DNA of 64,000 nt from Ligustrum vulgare. Its lineage: Eukaryota; Streptophyta; Magnoliopsida; Lamiales; Oleaceae. Each line of letters opens with the position of its first letter. The first letter of the stretch is position 1. Shown here piece by piece: positions 1-9,720 of the stretch. The notes under the pieces are model-generated. The model worked only from the letters and a program-made list of their open reading frames with translations. It was not told the DNA's origin and did not search any database. Made by a program: the position numbers and the translations under genes. The stretch is from NCBI GenBank assembly GCA_963555705.1, contig OY743190.1, forward strand, positions 16,127,491-16,191,490, read 5' to 3'.

Positions 1-1197
1 AAAGAGTGGTTATACGTTCAGAATAGTAATCTTCGGAATTTGGAGGCTTATAAAAATAAAATTTTACCTGTCGTACTTGTAAGTTACATGCATATGACGC
101 TGTATCTCAAACACTGCTTTGTATTTTGCACGGTAATCCCAAAGAATTATGAAATCGAGGGTGAGAGATTAATCCGTATGCGGATGTCAATGTGCATAAT
201 TCTACCCGATGGTGGAAGCAAGGCACAGAACTGATAGCCACCAATAAACTAAATGTTCTGGATTCCTTCAATGCGCAGTGTTCTAAACAAGTCCTTCACT
301 TTGTCGGCTGCATGTTTGAGTTGACAAAGCCAAATTCTAAATGCTTTATCGGTAAATTGTCGTTCTTCTGCATCTTGAATATGAGTTTGGACCATTGGCT
401 ACAAACTTTGGAGCTCCTTGAACCTATCATGTAGCTCCCAACAAACTTTTGAAGACTTGCTTGACGACATCAAATATTTGCGTAAGTAGGAAATGTATTA
501 TTCTACAAACTTCAGCAACCTAAGAATCCGTGATGAATTGACAAAGGCAGCAACAGAATAATTCAACTTACAGTTGGCAAAAAGAAATATTGGCGAAAAC
601 CAATTTGAAAAGCAGGAAATGAAACTACCTCTTGAAAACAACATCAGGAGTAGCCGACGGAGCAACCGCATCTGTTATATCAAATGTTGGTACTTCAGGA
701 ATTGGGAAAACAGGTCTTTGCCAATTCATCAATAATGACGACAGGGAAATGGAACATTTCCAAAATTTAAGAATATGACTTTTTGTATCACGTGATTTCA
801 ATGTTAAAAGAACAATTAAAGCAGTAATTTAGTCATCAACAGGAAATAAATGTTATTCAATGAACTTGAACATTCTCTACAATGATGTGGAAATCATTAA
901 AACAAAAGAAATGTCTTCTTGTACTCGGTGATGGTTTTGATGCACTAAGGCCACTGTTCAAGTGTGGACTTGATGGAAGCAAGATACTTGTCAAAAAGTT
1001 GCAATGGCTCCAGGCAATTCTAATTCTGCACATTCCTTGAAGGATATGACAAATGATGACCGCTGGAAAATATTGGAAGGGCGCCTTTCTTTTGATCAAA
1101 CAAAAGAAGAGTAATTTCCTAATTTTCAAGCTACTGTCGAACAACTAATGTGGAAATGTGAAGGTATTCCTTTGGCTTCAAAATTCTCGGTGGTCAC
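1..1197 (+). repeat. Unit 0 (partial, left edge)
   Basis: Lacks the first 21 bases of the unit, so the array continues to the left of the window. Differences from consensus: 178G, 765G, GG at 863-864. Private C to T at 71 plus a C to G at 73, the latter shared only with unit 2. Apart from these it looks like units 3, 4 and 6. Confidence 0.97.
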
Positions 1198-1404
1198 ATG
1201 TGCTCCAAGACAGATGATAAAGAGTGGTTATACGTTCAGAATAGTAATCTTCGGAATTTGGAGGCTTATAAAAATAAAATTTTACCTGCCCTACTTGTAA
1301 GTTACATGCATATGACGCTGTATCTCAAACACTGCTTTGTATTTTGCACGGTAATCCCAAAGAATTATGAAATCGAGGGTGAGAGATTAATCCGTATGCG
1401 GATG

Positions 1405-1466
1405 TCAATGTGCATAATTCTACCCGATGGTGGAAGCAAGGCACAGAACTGATAGCCACCAATAAA
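1405..1466. other. Junction between the RNBS-D end (+) and the antisense coiled-coil piece
   Basis: Between the last NB-ARC-like residues (LIRMRM, ending at 1404) and the stop that ends the minus-strand coiled-coil frame (1467), this 62-bp stretch matches no recognisable domain on either strand. It must contain one breakpoint of the rearrangement that put coiled coil and NB-ARC in opposite orientations. The other breakpoint is near 1650-1670. Breakpoint placement is inference. Confidence 0.55.
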
Positions 1467-1661
1467 CTAAATGTTCTGGATTCCTTCAATGCGCAGTGTT
1501 CTAAACAAGTCCTTCACTTTGTCGGCTGCATGTTTGAGTTGACAAAGCCAAATTCTAAATGCTTTATCGGTAAATTGTCGTTCTTCTGCATCTTGAATAT
1601 GAGTTTGGACCATTGGCTACAAACTTTGGAGCTCCTTGAACCTATCATGTAGCTCCCAACA
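1467..1661 (-). pseudogene. Rx-N coiled-coil fragment of a CNL resistance gene, antisense (example copy, unit 1)
   Basis: Read on the minus strand from about 1661 down to 1470, this gives CWELHDRFKELQSL, an in-frame stop at 1617-1619, then MVQTHIQDAEERQ and a further 36 residues, ending at a stop at 1467-1469. Features of the plant CNL Rx-N domain are clear: the DAEERQ block, then KAFRIWLCQLKHAA (compare the family pattern KAVRxWLxxLKxAA), then DKVKDLF at the place of the EDVID-like motif. In a working CNL this domain is the N-terminal four-helix bundle that signals after effector recognition. Here only about 65 residues remain, with an internal stop and no start. The same piece sits at offsets 270-464 of every unit. 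Its orientation is opposite to the NB-ARC in the same unit. The family call is strong; the exact ends are uncertain by about 20 bp. Confidence 0.85.
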
Positions 1662-1662
1662 A

Positions 1663-1849
1663 ACTTTTGAAGACTTGCTTGACGACATCAAATATTTGCG
1701 TAAGTAGGAAATGTATTATTCTACAAACTTCAGCAACCTAAGAATCCGTGATGATTTGACAAAGGCAGCAACAGAATAATTCAACTTACAGTTGGCAAAA
1801 AGAAATATTGGCGAAAACGAATTTGAAAAGCAGGAAATGAAACTACCTC
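1663..1849 (+). pseudogene. Coiled-coil tail and CC-NB linker of the CNL fragment (example copy)
   Basis: The + frame starting at 1663 reads TFEDLLDDIKYLRK, a stop at 1705-1707, then about 23 residues ending in RIRDDLTKAATE in this copy (RIRDELTKAATE in most), a stop at 1777-1779, then FNLQLAKRNIG and a charged stretch to about 1849. FEDLLDDI resembles the EDVID-like motif at the end of Rx-N helix 3, and the rest resembles the variable linker before the NB-ARC. This is the second copy of the coiled-coil region in the unit, the other being the antisense piece next to it. Two stops common to the array prevent translation. The assignment of the linker rests on position more than on motif. Confidence 0.65.
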
Positions 1850-2120
1850 TTGAAAACAACATCAGGAGTAGCCGACGGAGCAACCGCATCTGTTATATCA
1901 AATGTTGGTACTTCAGGAATTGGGAAAACAGGTCTTTGCCAATTCATCAATAATGACGACACGGAAATGGAACATTTCCAAAATTTAAGAATATGACTTT
2001 TTGTATCACGTGATTTCAATGTTAAAAGAACAATTAAAGCAGTAATTTAGTCATCAACAGGAAATAAATGTTATTCAATGAACTTGAACATTCTCTACAA
2101 TGATGTGGAAATCATTAAAA
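1850..2120 (+). pseudogene. NB-ARC block 1: P-loop and RNBS-A (example copy)
   Basis: After a frame change near 1850, the + strand reads TTSGVADGATASVISNV, then the Walker A/P-loop GTSGIGKT at 1907-1930 with the catalytic Gly-Lys-Thr intact, then LCQFINND, HFQNLRI, a stop at 1994-1996, LFVSRDFNVKRTIKAVI, a stop at 2048-2050, and SSTGNK. This is the ATP-binding half of a CNL NB-ARC. The first stop is TGA where the non-TIR RNBS-A motif normally has Trp (RIWVCVSxDF); the second is TAG where the family often has Glu. Both read as simple single-base lesions. The TTS motif is only about 11 residues from the VIxxVG strand. Intact CNLs have a longer stretch with a YGR-type motif here, so an internal deletion is likely. 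Confidence 0.92.
1907..1930 (+). promoter_or_regulatory. Possible miR482/miR2118-type target region (P-loop codons, example copy)
   Basis: In many plants the miR482/2118 superfamily pairs with the codons of the NB-LRR P-loop. The 3' half of this 24-bp stretch (GGAATTGGGAAAACA) keeps the usual P-loop codons, while the middle has ACTTCA where typical genes encode Met-Gly-Gly or similar, which would weaken pairing. The region is almost invariant from unit to unit; unit 9 has one change. Transcription of the array is not shown, so this is only a candidate site. Confidence 0.25.
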
Positions 2121-2258
2121 CAAAAGAAATGTCTTCTTGTACTCGGTGATGGTTTTGATGCACTAAGGCCACTGTTCAAGTGTGGACTTGATGGAAGCAA
2201 GATACTTGTCAAAAAGTTGCAATGGCTCCAGGCAATTCTAATTCTGCACATTCCTTGA
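2088..2258 (+). pseudogene. NB-ARC block 2: kinase-2 (Walker B) and RNBS-B (example copy)
   Basis: One base out of phase with the preceding block, the + strand reads SLKQKKCLLVLGDGFDALRP, then KCGLDGSKILV, ending at a stop at 2256-2258. LLVLGDGF (2133-2156) stands where CNLs have LLVLDDVW, so the first of the two acidic residues is Gly and the CNL-typical final Trp is Phe. GSKILV (2193-2210) matches the start of RNBS-B (GSKILVTTR). The frame change falls between about 2092 and 2125 and is present in all units inspected. The frame overlap with block 1 is only apparent. Confidence 0.9.
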
Positions 2259-2400
2259 AGGATATGACAAATGATGACCGCTGGAAAATATTGGAAGGGC
2301 GCCTTTCTTTTGATCAAACTAAAGAAGAGTAATTTCCTAATTTTCAAGCTACTGTCGAACAACTAATGTGGAAATGTGAAGGTATTCCTTTGGCTTCAAA
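2213..2400 (+). pseudogene. NB-ARC block 3: ARC1 region with the GLPLA motif (example copy)
   Basis: In a third phase, the + strand from 2213 reads KVAMAPGNSNSAHSLKDMTNDDRW, then KILEGRLSFDQTKEE, a stop at 2330-2332, then FPNFQATVEQLMWKCEGIPLASK. The LKDMTNDDRW stretch corresponds to the LxxLSxDDCW region, and EGIPLA (2378-2395) is the GLPLA motif of the ARC1 subdomain. The stop at 2330 is shared across the array. Units 45 and 47 additionally change the Cys of KCEG to Phe. Confidence 0.9.
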
Positions 2401-2670
2401 ATTCTCGGTGGTCACATGTGCTCCAAGACAGATGATAAAGAGTGGTTATACGTTCAGAATAGTAATCTTCGGAATTTGGAGGCTTATAAAAATAAAATTT
2501 TACCTGCCGTACTTGTAAGTTACATGCATATGACGCTGTATCTCAAACACTGCTTTGTATTTTGCACGGTAATCCCAAAGAATTATGAAATCGAGGGTGA
2601 GAGATTAATCCGTATGCGGATGTCAATGTGCATAATTCTACCCGATGGTGGAAGCAAGGCACAGAACTGA
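2399..2670 (+). pseudogene. NB-ARC block 4: ARC1-ARC2 with RNBS-D (example copy, spans the unit 1/2 phase mark)
   Basis: After another phase change at about 2399, the + strand reads ILGGHMCSKTDDKEWLYV, then NLEAYKNKILPA, SYMHMTLYLKHCFVFC and TVIPKNYEIEGERLIRMRM, ending at a stop at 2668-2670. CFVFCTVIPKNYE (2551-2586) is the non-TIR RNBS-D motif (compare CFAYCSIFPKDYE), which together with the RNBS-A pattern marks the source as a CNL. LIRMRM stands for the LIRLWMA that follows. The open stretch of 84 codons is the longest well-preserved coding remnant. The homology stops within about 15 codons of LIRMRM: no MHD motif and no LRR follow. The P-loop to RNBS-D distance (about 226 codons) is close to normal, so the frame changes are small indels. 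Confidence 0.92.
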
Positions 2671-3632
2671 TAGCCACCAATAAACTAAATGTTCTGGATT
2701 CCTTCAATGCGCAGTGTTCTAAACAAGTCCTTCATTTTGTCGGCTGTATGTTTGAGTTGACAAAGCCAAATTCTAAATGCTTTATCGGTAAATTGTCGTT
2801 CTTCTGCATCTTGAATATGAGTTTGGACCATTGGCTACAAACTTTGGAGCTCCTTGAACCTATCATGTAGCTCCCAACAAACTTTTGAAGACTTGCTTGA
2901 CGACATCAAATATTTGCGTAAGTAGGAAATGTATTATTCTACAAACTTCAGCAACCTAAGAATCCGTGATGAATTGATAAAGGCAGCAACAGAATAATTC
3001 AACTTACAGTTGGCAAAAAGAAATATTGGCGAAAACCAATTTGAAAAGCAGGAAATGAAACTACCTCTTGAAAACAACATCAGGAGTAGCCGACGGAGCT
3101 ACCGCATCTGTTATATCAAATGTTGGTACTTCAGGAATTGGGAAAACAGGTCTTTGCCAATTCATCAATAATGACGACAAGGAAATGGAACATTTCCAAA
3201 ATTTAAGAATATGACTTTTTGTATCACGTGATTTCAATGTTAAAAGAACAATTAAAGCAGTAATTTAGTCATCAACAGAAATAAATGTTATTCAATGAAC
3301 TTGAACATTCTGTACAATGATGTGGAAATCATTAAAACAAAAGAAATGTCTTCTTGTACTCGGTGATGGTTTTGATGCACTAAGGCCACTGTTCAAGTGT
3401 GGACTTGATGGAAGCAAGATACTTGTCAAAAAGTTGCAATGGCTCCAGGCAATTCTAATTCTGCACATTCCTTGAAGGATATGACAAATGATGACCGCTG
3501 GAAAATATTGGAAGGGCGCCTTTCTTTTGATCAAACAAAAGAAGAGTAATTTCCTAATTTTCAAGCTACTGTCGAACAACTAATGTGGAAATGTGAAGGT
3601 ATTCCTTTGGCTTCAAAATTCTCGGTGGTCAC
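2416..3632 (+). repeat. Unit 2 (1217 bp)
   Basis: Differences: 178G, 898G, and a single G at 863-864, which makes it 1217 bp. It shares the C to G at offset 94 (2509) with unit 0. Private changes include GACAAAGG to GATAAAGG near 2978 and GGAGCAACC to GGAGCTACC near 3100. Confidence 0.97.
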
Positions 3633-4850
3633 ATGTGCTCCAAGACAGATGATAAAGAGTGGTTATACGTTCAGAATAGTAATCTTCGGAATTTGGAGGC
3701 TTATAAAAATAAAATTTTACCTGCCCTACTTGTAAGTTACATGCATATGACGCTGTATCTCAAACACTGCTTTGTATTTTGCACGGTAATCCCAAAGAAT
3801 TATGAAATCGAGGGTGAGAGATTAATCCGTATGCGGATGTCAATGTGCATAATTCTACCCGATGGTGGAAGCAAGGCACAGAACTGATAGCCACCAATAA
3901 ACTAAATGTTCTGGATTCCTTCAATGCGCAGTGTTCTAAACAAGTCCTTCACTTTGTCGGCTGCATGTTTGAGTTGACAAAGCCAAATTCTAAATGCTTT
4001 ATCGGTAAATTGTCGTTCTTCTGCATCTTGAATATGAGTTTGGACCATTGGCTACAAACTTTGGAGCTCCTTGAACCTATCATGTAGCTCCCAACAAACT
4101 TTTGAAGACTTGCTTGACGACATCAAATATTTGCGTAAGTAGGAAATGTATTATTCTACAAACTTCAGCAACCTAAGAATCCGTGATGAATTGACAAAGG
4201 CAGCAACAGAATAATTCAACTTACAGTTGGCAAAAAGAAATATTGGCGAAAACCAATTTGAAAAGCAGGAAATGAAACTACCTCTTGAAAACAACATCAG
4301 GAGTAGCCGACGGAGCAACCGCATCTGTTATATCAAATGTTGGTACTTCAGGAATTGGGAAAACAGGTCTTTGCCAATTCATCAATAATGACGACAGGGA
4401 AATGGAACATTTCCAAAATTTAAGAATATGACTTTTTGTATCACGTGATTTCAATGTTAAAAGAACAATTAAAGCAGTAATTTAGTCATCAACAGGAAAT
4501 AAATGTTATTCAATGAACTTGAACATTCTCTACAATGATGTGGAAATCATTAAAACAAAAGAAATGTCTTCTTGTACTCGGTGATGGTTTTGATGCACTA
4601 AGGCCACTGTTCAAGTGTGGACTTGATGGAAGCAAGATACTTGTCAAAAAGTTGCAATGGCTCCAGGCAATTCTAATTCTGCACATTCCTTGAAGGATAT
4701 GACAAATGATGACCGCTGGAAAATATTGGAAGGGCGCCTTTCTTTTGATCAAACAAAAGAAGAGTAATTTCCTAATTTTCAAGCTACTGTCGAACAACTA
4801 ATGTGGAAATGTGAAGGTATTCCTTTGGCTTCAAAATTCTAGGTGGTCAC
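3633..4850 (+). repeat. Unit 3 (1218 bp)
   Basis: Differences: 178G, 765G, GG at 863-864. A private C to A near 4841 (TCTCGG to TCTAGG) lies next to the frame change between the GLPLA motif and the following block. Confidence 0.97.
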
Positions 4851-6068
4851 ATGTGCTCCAAGACAGATGATAAAGAGTGGTTATACGTTCAGAATAGTAA
4901 TCTTCGGAATTTGGAGGCTTATAAAAATAAAATTTTACCTGCCCTACTTGTAAGTTACATGCATATGACGCTGTATCTCAAACACTGCTTTGTATTTTGC
5001 ACGGTAATCCCAAAGAATTATGAAATCGAGGGTGAGAGATTAATCCGTATGCGGATGTCAATGTGCATAATTCTACCCGATGGTGGAAGCAAGGCACAGA
5101 ACTGATAGCCACCAATAAACTAAATGTTCTGGATTCCTTCAATGCGCAGTGTTCTAAACAAGTCCTTCACTTTGTCGGCTGCATGTTTGAGTTGACAAAG
5201 CCAAATTCTAAATGCTTTATCGGTAAATTGTCGTTCTTCTGCATCTTGAATATGAGTTTGGACCATTGGCTACAAACTTTGGAGCTCCTTTAACCTATCA
5301 TGTAGCTCCCAACAAACTTTTGAAGACTTGCTTGACGACATCAAATATTTGCGTAAGTAGGAAATGTATTATTCTACAAACTTCAGCAACCTAAGAATCC
5401 GTGATGAATTGACAAAGGCAGCAACAGAATAATTCAACTTACAGTTGGCAAAAAGAAATATTGGCGAAAACCAATTTGAAAAGCAGGAAATGAAACTACC
5501 TCTTGAAAACAACATCAGGAGTAGCCGACGGAGCAACCGCATCTGTTATATCAAATGTTGGTACTTCAGGAATTGGGAAAACAGGTCTTTGCCAATTCAT
5601 CAATAATGACGACAGGGAAATGGAACATTTCCAAAATTTAAGAATATGACTTTTTGTATCACGTGATTTCAATGTTAAAAGAACAATTAAAGCAGTAATT
5701 TAGTCATCAACAGGAAATAAATGTTATTCAATGAACTTGAACATTCTCTACAATGATGTGGAAATCATTAAAACAAAAGAAATGTCTTCTTGTACTCGGT
5801 GATGGTTTTGATGCACTAAGGCCACTGTTCAAGTGTGGACTTGATGGAAGCAAGATACTTGTCAAAAAGTTGCAATGGCTCCAGGCAATTCTAATTCTGC
5901 ACATTCCTTGAAGGATATGACAAATGATGACCGCTGGAAAATATTGGAAGGGCGCCTTTCTTTTGATCAAACAAAAGAAGAGTAATTTCCTAATTTTCAA
6001 GCTACTGTCGAACAACTAATGTGGAAATGTGAAGGTATTCCTTTGGCTTCAAAATTCTCGGTGGTCAC
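4851..6068 (+). repeat. Unit 4 (1218 bp)
   Basis: Differences: 178G, 765G, GG at 863-864, the same as unit 3. A private G to T near 5291 changes CTTGAACC to CTTTAACC. Confidence 0.97.
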
Positions 6069-7285
6069 ATGTGCTCCAAGACAGATGATAAAGAGTGGTT
6101 ATACGTTCAGAATAGTAATCTTCGGAATTTGGAGGCTTATAAAAATAAAATTTTACCTGCCCTACTTGTAAGTTACATGCATATGACGCTGTATCTCAAA
6201 CACTGCTTTGTATTTTGCACGGTAATCCCAAAGAATTATGAAATCGAGGGTGAGAGATTAATCCGTATGCGGATGTCAATGTGCATAATTCTACCCGATG
6301 GTGGAAGCAAGGCACAGAACTGATAGCCACCAATAAACTAAATGTTCTGGATTCCTTCAATGCGCAGTGTTCTAAACAAGTCCTTCACTTTGTCGGCTGC
6401 ATGTTTGAGTTGACAAAGCCAAATTCTAAATGCTTTATCGGTAAATTGTCGTTCTTCTGCATCTTGAATATGAGTTTGGACCATTGGCTACAAACTTTGG
6501 AGCTCCTTGAACCTATCATGTAGCTCCCAACAAACTTTTGAAGACTTGCTTGACGACATCAAATATTTGCGTAAGTAGGAAATGTATTATTCTACAAACT
6601 TCAGCAACCTAAGAATCCGTGATGAATTGACAAAGGCAGCAACAGAATAATTCAACTTACAGTTGGCAAAAAGAAATATTGGCGAAAACAAATTTGAAAA
6701 GCAGGAAAAGAAACTACCTCTTGAAAACAACATCAGGAGTAGCCGACGGAGCAACCGCATCTGTTATATCAAATGTTGGTACTTCAGGAATTGGGAAAAC
6801 AGGTCTTTGCCAATTCATCAATAATGACGACAAGGAAATGGAACATTTCCAAAATTTAAGAATATGACTTTTTGTATCACGTGATTTCAATGTTAAAAGA
6901 ACAATTAAAGCAGTAATTTAGTCATCAACAGAAATAAATGTTATTCAATGAACTTGAACATTCTCTACAATGATGTGGAAATCATTAAAACAAAAGAAAT
7001 GTCTTCTTGTACTCGGTGATGGTTTTGATGCACTAAGGCCACTGTTCAAGTGTGGACTTGATGGAAGCAAGATACTTGTCAAAAAGTTGCAATGGCTCCA
7101 GGCAATTCTAATTCTGCACATTCCTTGAAGGATATGACAAATGATGACCGCTGGAAAATATTGGAAGGGCGCCTTTCTTTTGATCAAACAAAAGAAGAGT
7201 AATTTCCTAATTTTCAAGCTACTGTCGAACAACTAATGTGGAAATGTGAAGGTATTCCTTTGGCTTCAAAATTCTCGGTGGTCAC
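6069..7285 (+). repeat. Unit 5 (1217 bp)
   Basis: Differences: 178G, 622A, single G at 863-864. A private T to A near 6709 (GGAAATGAAAC to GGAAAAGAAAC) removes a TGA from one + frame, so the linker reads continuously into the P-loop here, up to the RNBS-A stop. Confidence 0.97.
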
Positions 7286-8503
7286 ATGTGCTCCAAGACA
7301 GATGATAAAGAGTGGTTATACGTTCAGAATAGTAATCTTCGGAATTTGGAGGCTTATAAAAATAAAATTTTACCTGCCCTACTTGTAAGTTACATGCATA
7401 TGACGCTGTATCTCAAACACTGCTTTGTATTTTGCACGGTAATCCCAAAGAATTATGAAATCGAGGGTGAGAGATTAATCCGTATGCGGATGTCAATGTG
7501 CATAATTCTACCCGATGGTGGAAGCAAGGCACAGAACTGATAGCCACCAATAAACTAAATGTTCTGGATTCCTTCAATGCGCAGTGTTCTAAACAAGTCC
7601 TTCACTTTGTCGGCTGCATGTTTGAGTTGACAAAGCCAAATTCTAAATGCTTTATCGGTAAATTGTCGTTCTTCTGCATCTTGAATATGAGTTTGGACCA
7701 TTGGCTACAAACTTTGGAGCTCCTTGAACCTATCATGTAGCTCCCAACAAACTTTTGAAGACTTGCTTGACGACATCAAATATTTGCGTAAGTAGGAAAT
7801 GTATTATTCTACAAACTTCAGCAACCTAAGAATCCGTGATGAATTGACAAAGGCAGCAACAGAATAATTCAACTTACAGTTGGCAAAAAGAAATATTGGC
7901 GAAAACCAATTTGAAAAGCAGGAAATGAAACTACCTCTTGAAAACAACATCAGGAGTAGCCGACGGAGCAACCGCATCTGTTATATCAAATGTTGGTACT
8001 TCAGGAATTGGGAAAACAGGTCTTTGCCAATTCATCAATAATGACGACAGGGAAATGGAACATTTCCAAAATTTAAGAATATGACTTTTTGTATCACGTG
8101 ATTTCAATGTTAAAAGAACAATTAAAGCAGTAATTTAGTCATCAACAGGAAATAAATGTTATTCAATGAACTTGAACATTCTCTACAATGATGTGGAAAT
8201 CATTAAAACAAAAGAAATGTCTTCTTGTACTCGGTGATGGTTTTGATGCACTAAGGCCACTGTTCAAGTGTGGACTTGATGGAAGCAAGATACTTGTCAA
8301 AAAGTTGCAATGGCTCCAGGCAATTCTAATTCTGCACATTCCTTGAAGGATATGACAAATGATGACCGCTGGAAAATATTGGAAGGGCGCCTTTCTTTTG
8401 ATCAAACAAAAGAAGAGTAATTTCCTAATTTTCAAGCTACTGTCGAACAACTAATGTGGAAATGTGAAGGTATTCCTTTGGCTTCAAAATTCTCGGTGGT
8501 CAC
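7286..8503 (+). repeat. Unit 6 (1218 bp)
   Basis: Differences: 178G, 765G, GG at 863-864. Same allele set as units 0, 3 and 4, so that type recurs after one intervening unit of another type. Confidence 0.97.
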
Positions 8504-9720
8504 ATGTGCTCCAAGACAGATGATAAAGAGTGGTTATACGTTCAGAATAGTAATCTTCGGAATTTGGAGGCTTATAAAAATAAAATTTTACCTGCCCTAC
8601 TTGTAAGTTACATGCATATGACGCTGTATCTCAAACACTGCTTTGTATTTTGCACGGTAATCCCAAAGAATTATGAAATCGAGGGTGAGAGATTAATCCG
8701 TATGCGGATGTCAATGTGCATAATTCTACCCGATGGTGGAAGCAAGGCACAGAACTGATAGCCACCAATAAACTAAATGTTCTGGATTCCTTCAATGCGC
8801 AGTGTTCTAAACAAGTCCTTCACTTTGTCGGCTGCATGTTTGAGTTGACAAAGCCAAATTCTAAATGCTTTATCGGTAAATTGTCGTTCTTCTGCATCTT
8901 GAATATGAGTTTGGACCATTGGCTACAAACTTTGGAGCTCCTTGAACCTATCATGTAGCTCCCAACAAACTTTTGAAGACTTGCTTGACGACATCAAATA
9001 TTTGCGTAAGTAGGAAATGTATTATTCTACAAACTTCAGCAACCTAAGAATCCGTGATGAATTGACAAAGGCAGCAACAGAATAATTCAACTTACAGTTG
9101 GCAAAAAGAAATATTGGCGAAAACAAATTTGAAAAGCAGGAAATGAAACTACCTCTTGAAAACAACATCAGGAGTAGCCGACGGAGCAACCGCATCTGTT
9201 ATATCAAATGTTGGTACTTCAGGAATTGGGAAAACAGGTCTTTGCCAATTCATCAATAATGACGACAAGGAAATGGAACATTTCCAAAATTTAAGAATAT
9301 GACTTTTTGTATCACGTGATTTCAATGTTAAAAGAACAATTAAAGCAGTAATTTAGTCATCAACAGAAATAAATGTTATTCAATGAACTTGAACATTCTC
9401 TACAATGATGTGGAAATCATTAAAACAAAAGAAATGTCTTCTTGTACTCGGTGATGGTTTTGATGCACTAAGGCCACTGTTCAAGTGTGGACTTGATGGA
9501 AGCAAGATACTTGTCAAAAAGTTGCAATGGCTCCAGGCAATTCTAATTCTGCACATTCCTTGAAGGATATGACAAATGATGACCGCTGGAAAATATTGGA
9601 AGGGCGCCTTTCTTTTGATCAAACAAAAGAAGAGTAATTTCCTAATTTTCAAGCTACTGTCGAACAACTAATGTGGAAATGTGAAGGTATTCCTTTGGCT
9701 TCAAAATTCTCGGTGGTCAC
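8504..9720 (+). repeat. Unit 7 (1217 bp)
   Basis: Differences: 178G, 622A, single G at 863-864. Same allele set as units 5 and 8. Confidence 0.97.

Larger units (their letters stand above)
1198..2415 (+). repeat. Unit 1 (1218 bp)
   Basis: Differences: 178G, 558T, GG at 863-864. Private alleles are G at 622 (1819) and C at 765 (1962), plus an A to T near 2321 in the poly-A stretch before the GAAGAG. This unit is used below as the worked example for the gene fragments. Confidence 0.97.

Noticed and set aside
857..1144. A minus-strand 95-codon open frame repeated in nearly every unit
   Set aside because: It runs antisense to the kinase-2, RNBS-B and ARC1 blocks of the NB-ARC remnant and resembles no known family. 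Its repetition reflects unit identity, not selection.
1198..1452. The 84-codon + strand frame as a small functional gene
   Set aside because: It is an internal piece of a CNL NB-ARC (ARC1 to RNBS-D) beginning at an internal Met. The homology continues upstream of that Met in the same frame (ILGGH), so it is a remnant. I saw no promoter or start context.
1410..1652. A + strand 80-codon open frame repeated in nearly every unit
   Set aside because: It is the antisense shadow of the Rx-N coiled-coil fragment on the minus strand, where the DAEERQ and WLCQLKHAA motifs are read.
6679..6867. A 62-codon + frame through linker and P-loop in unit 5
   Set aside because: Created by a single T to A change near 6709 that removes a TGA; it begins at TTG and ends at the shared RNBS-A stop. 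A chance read-through of a pseudogene.
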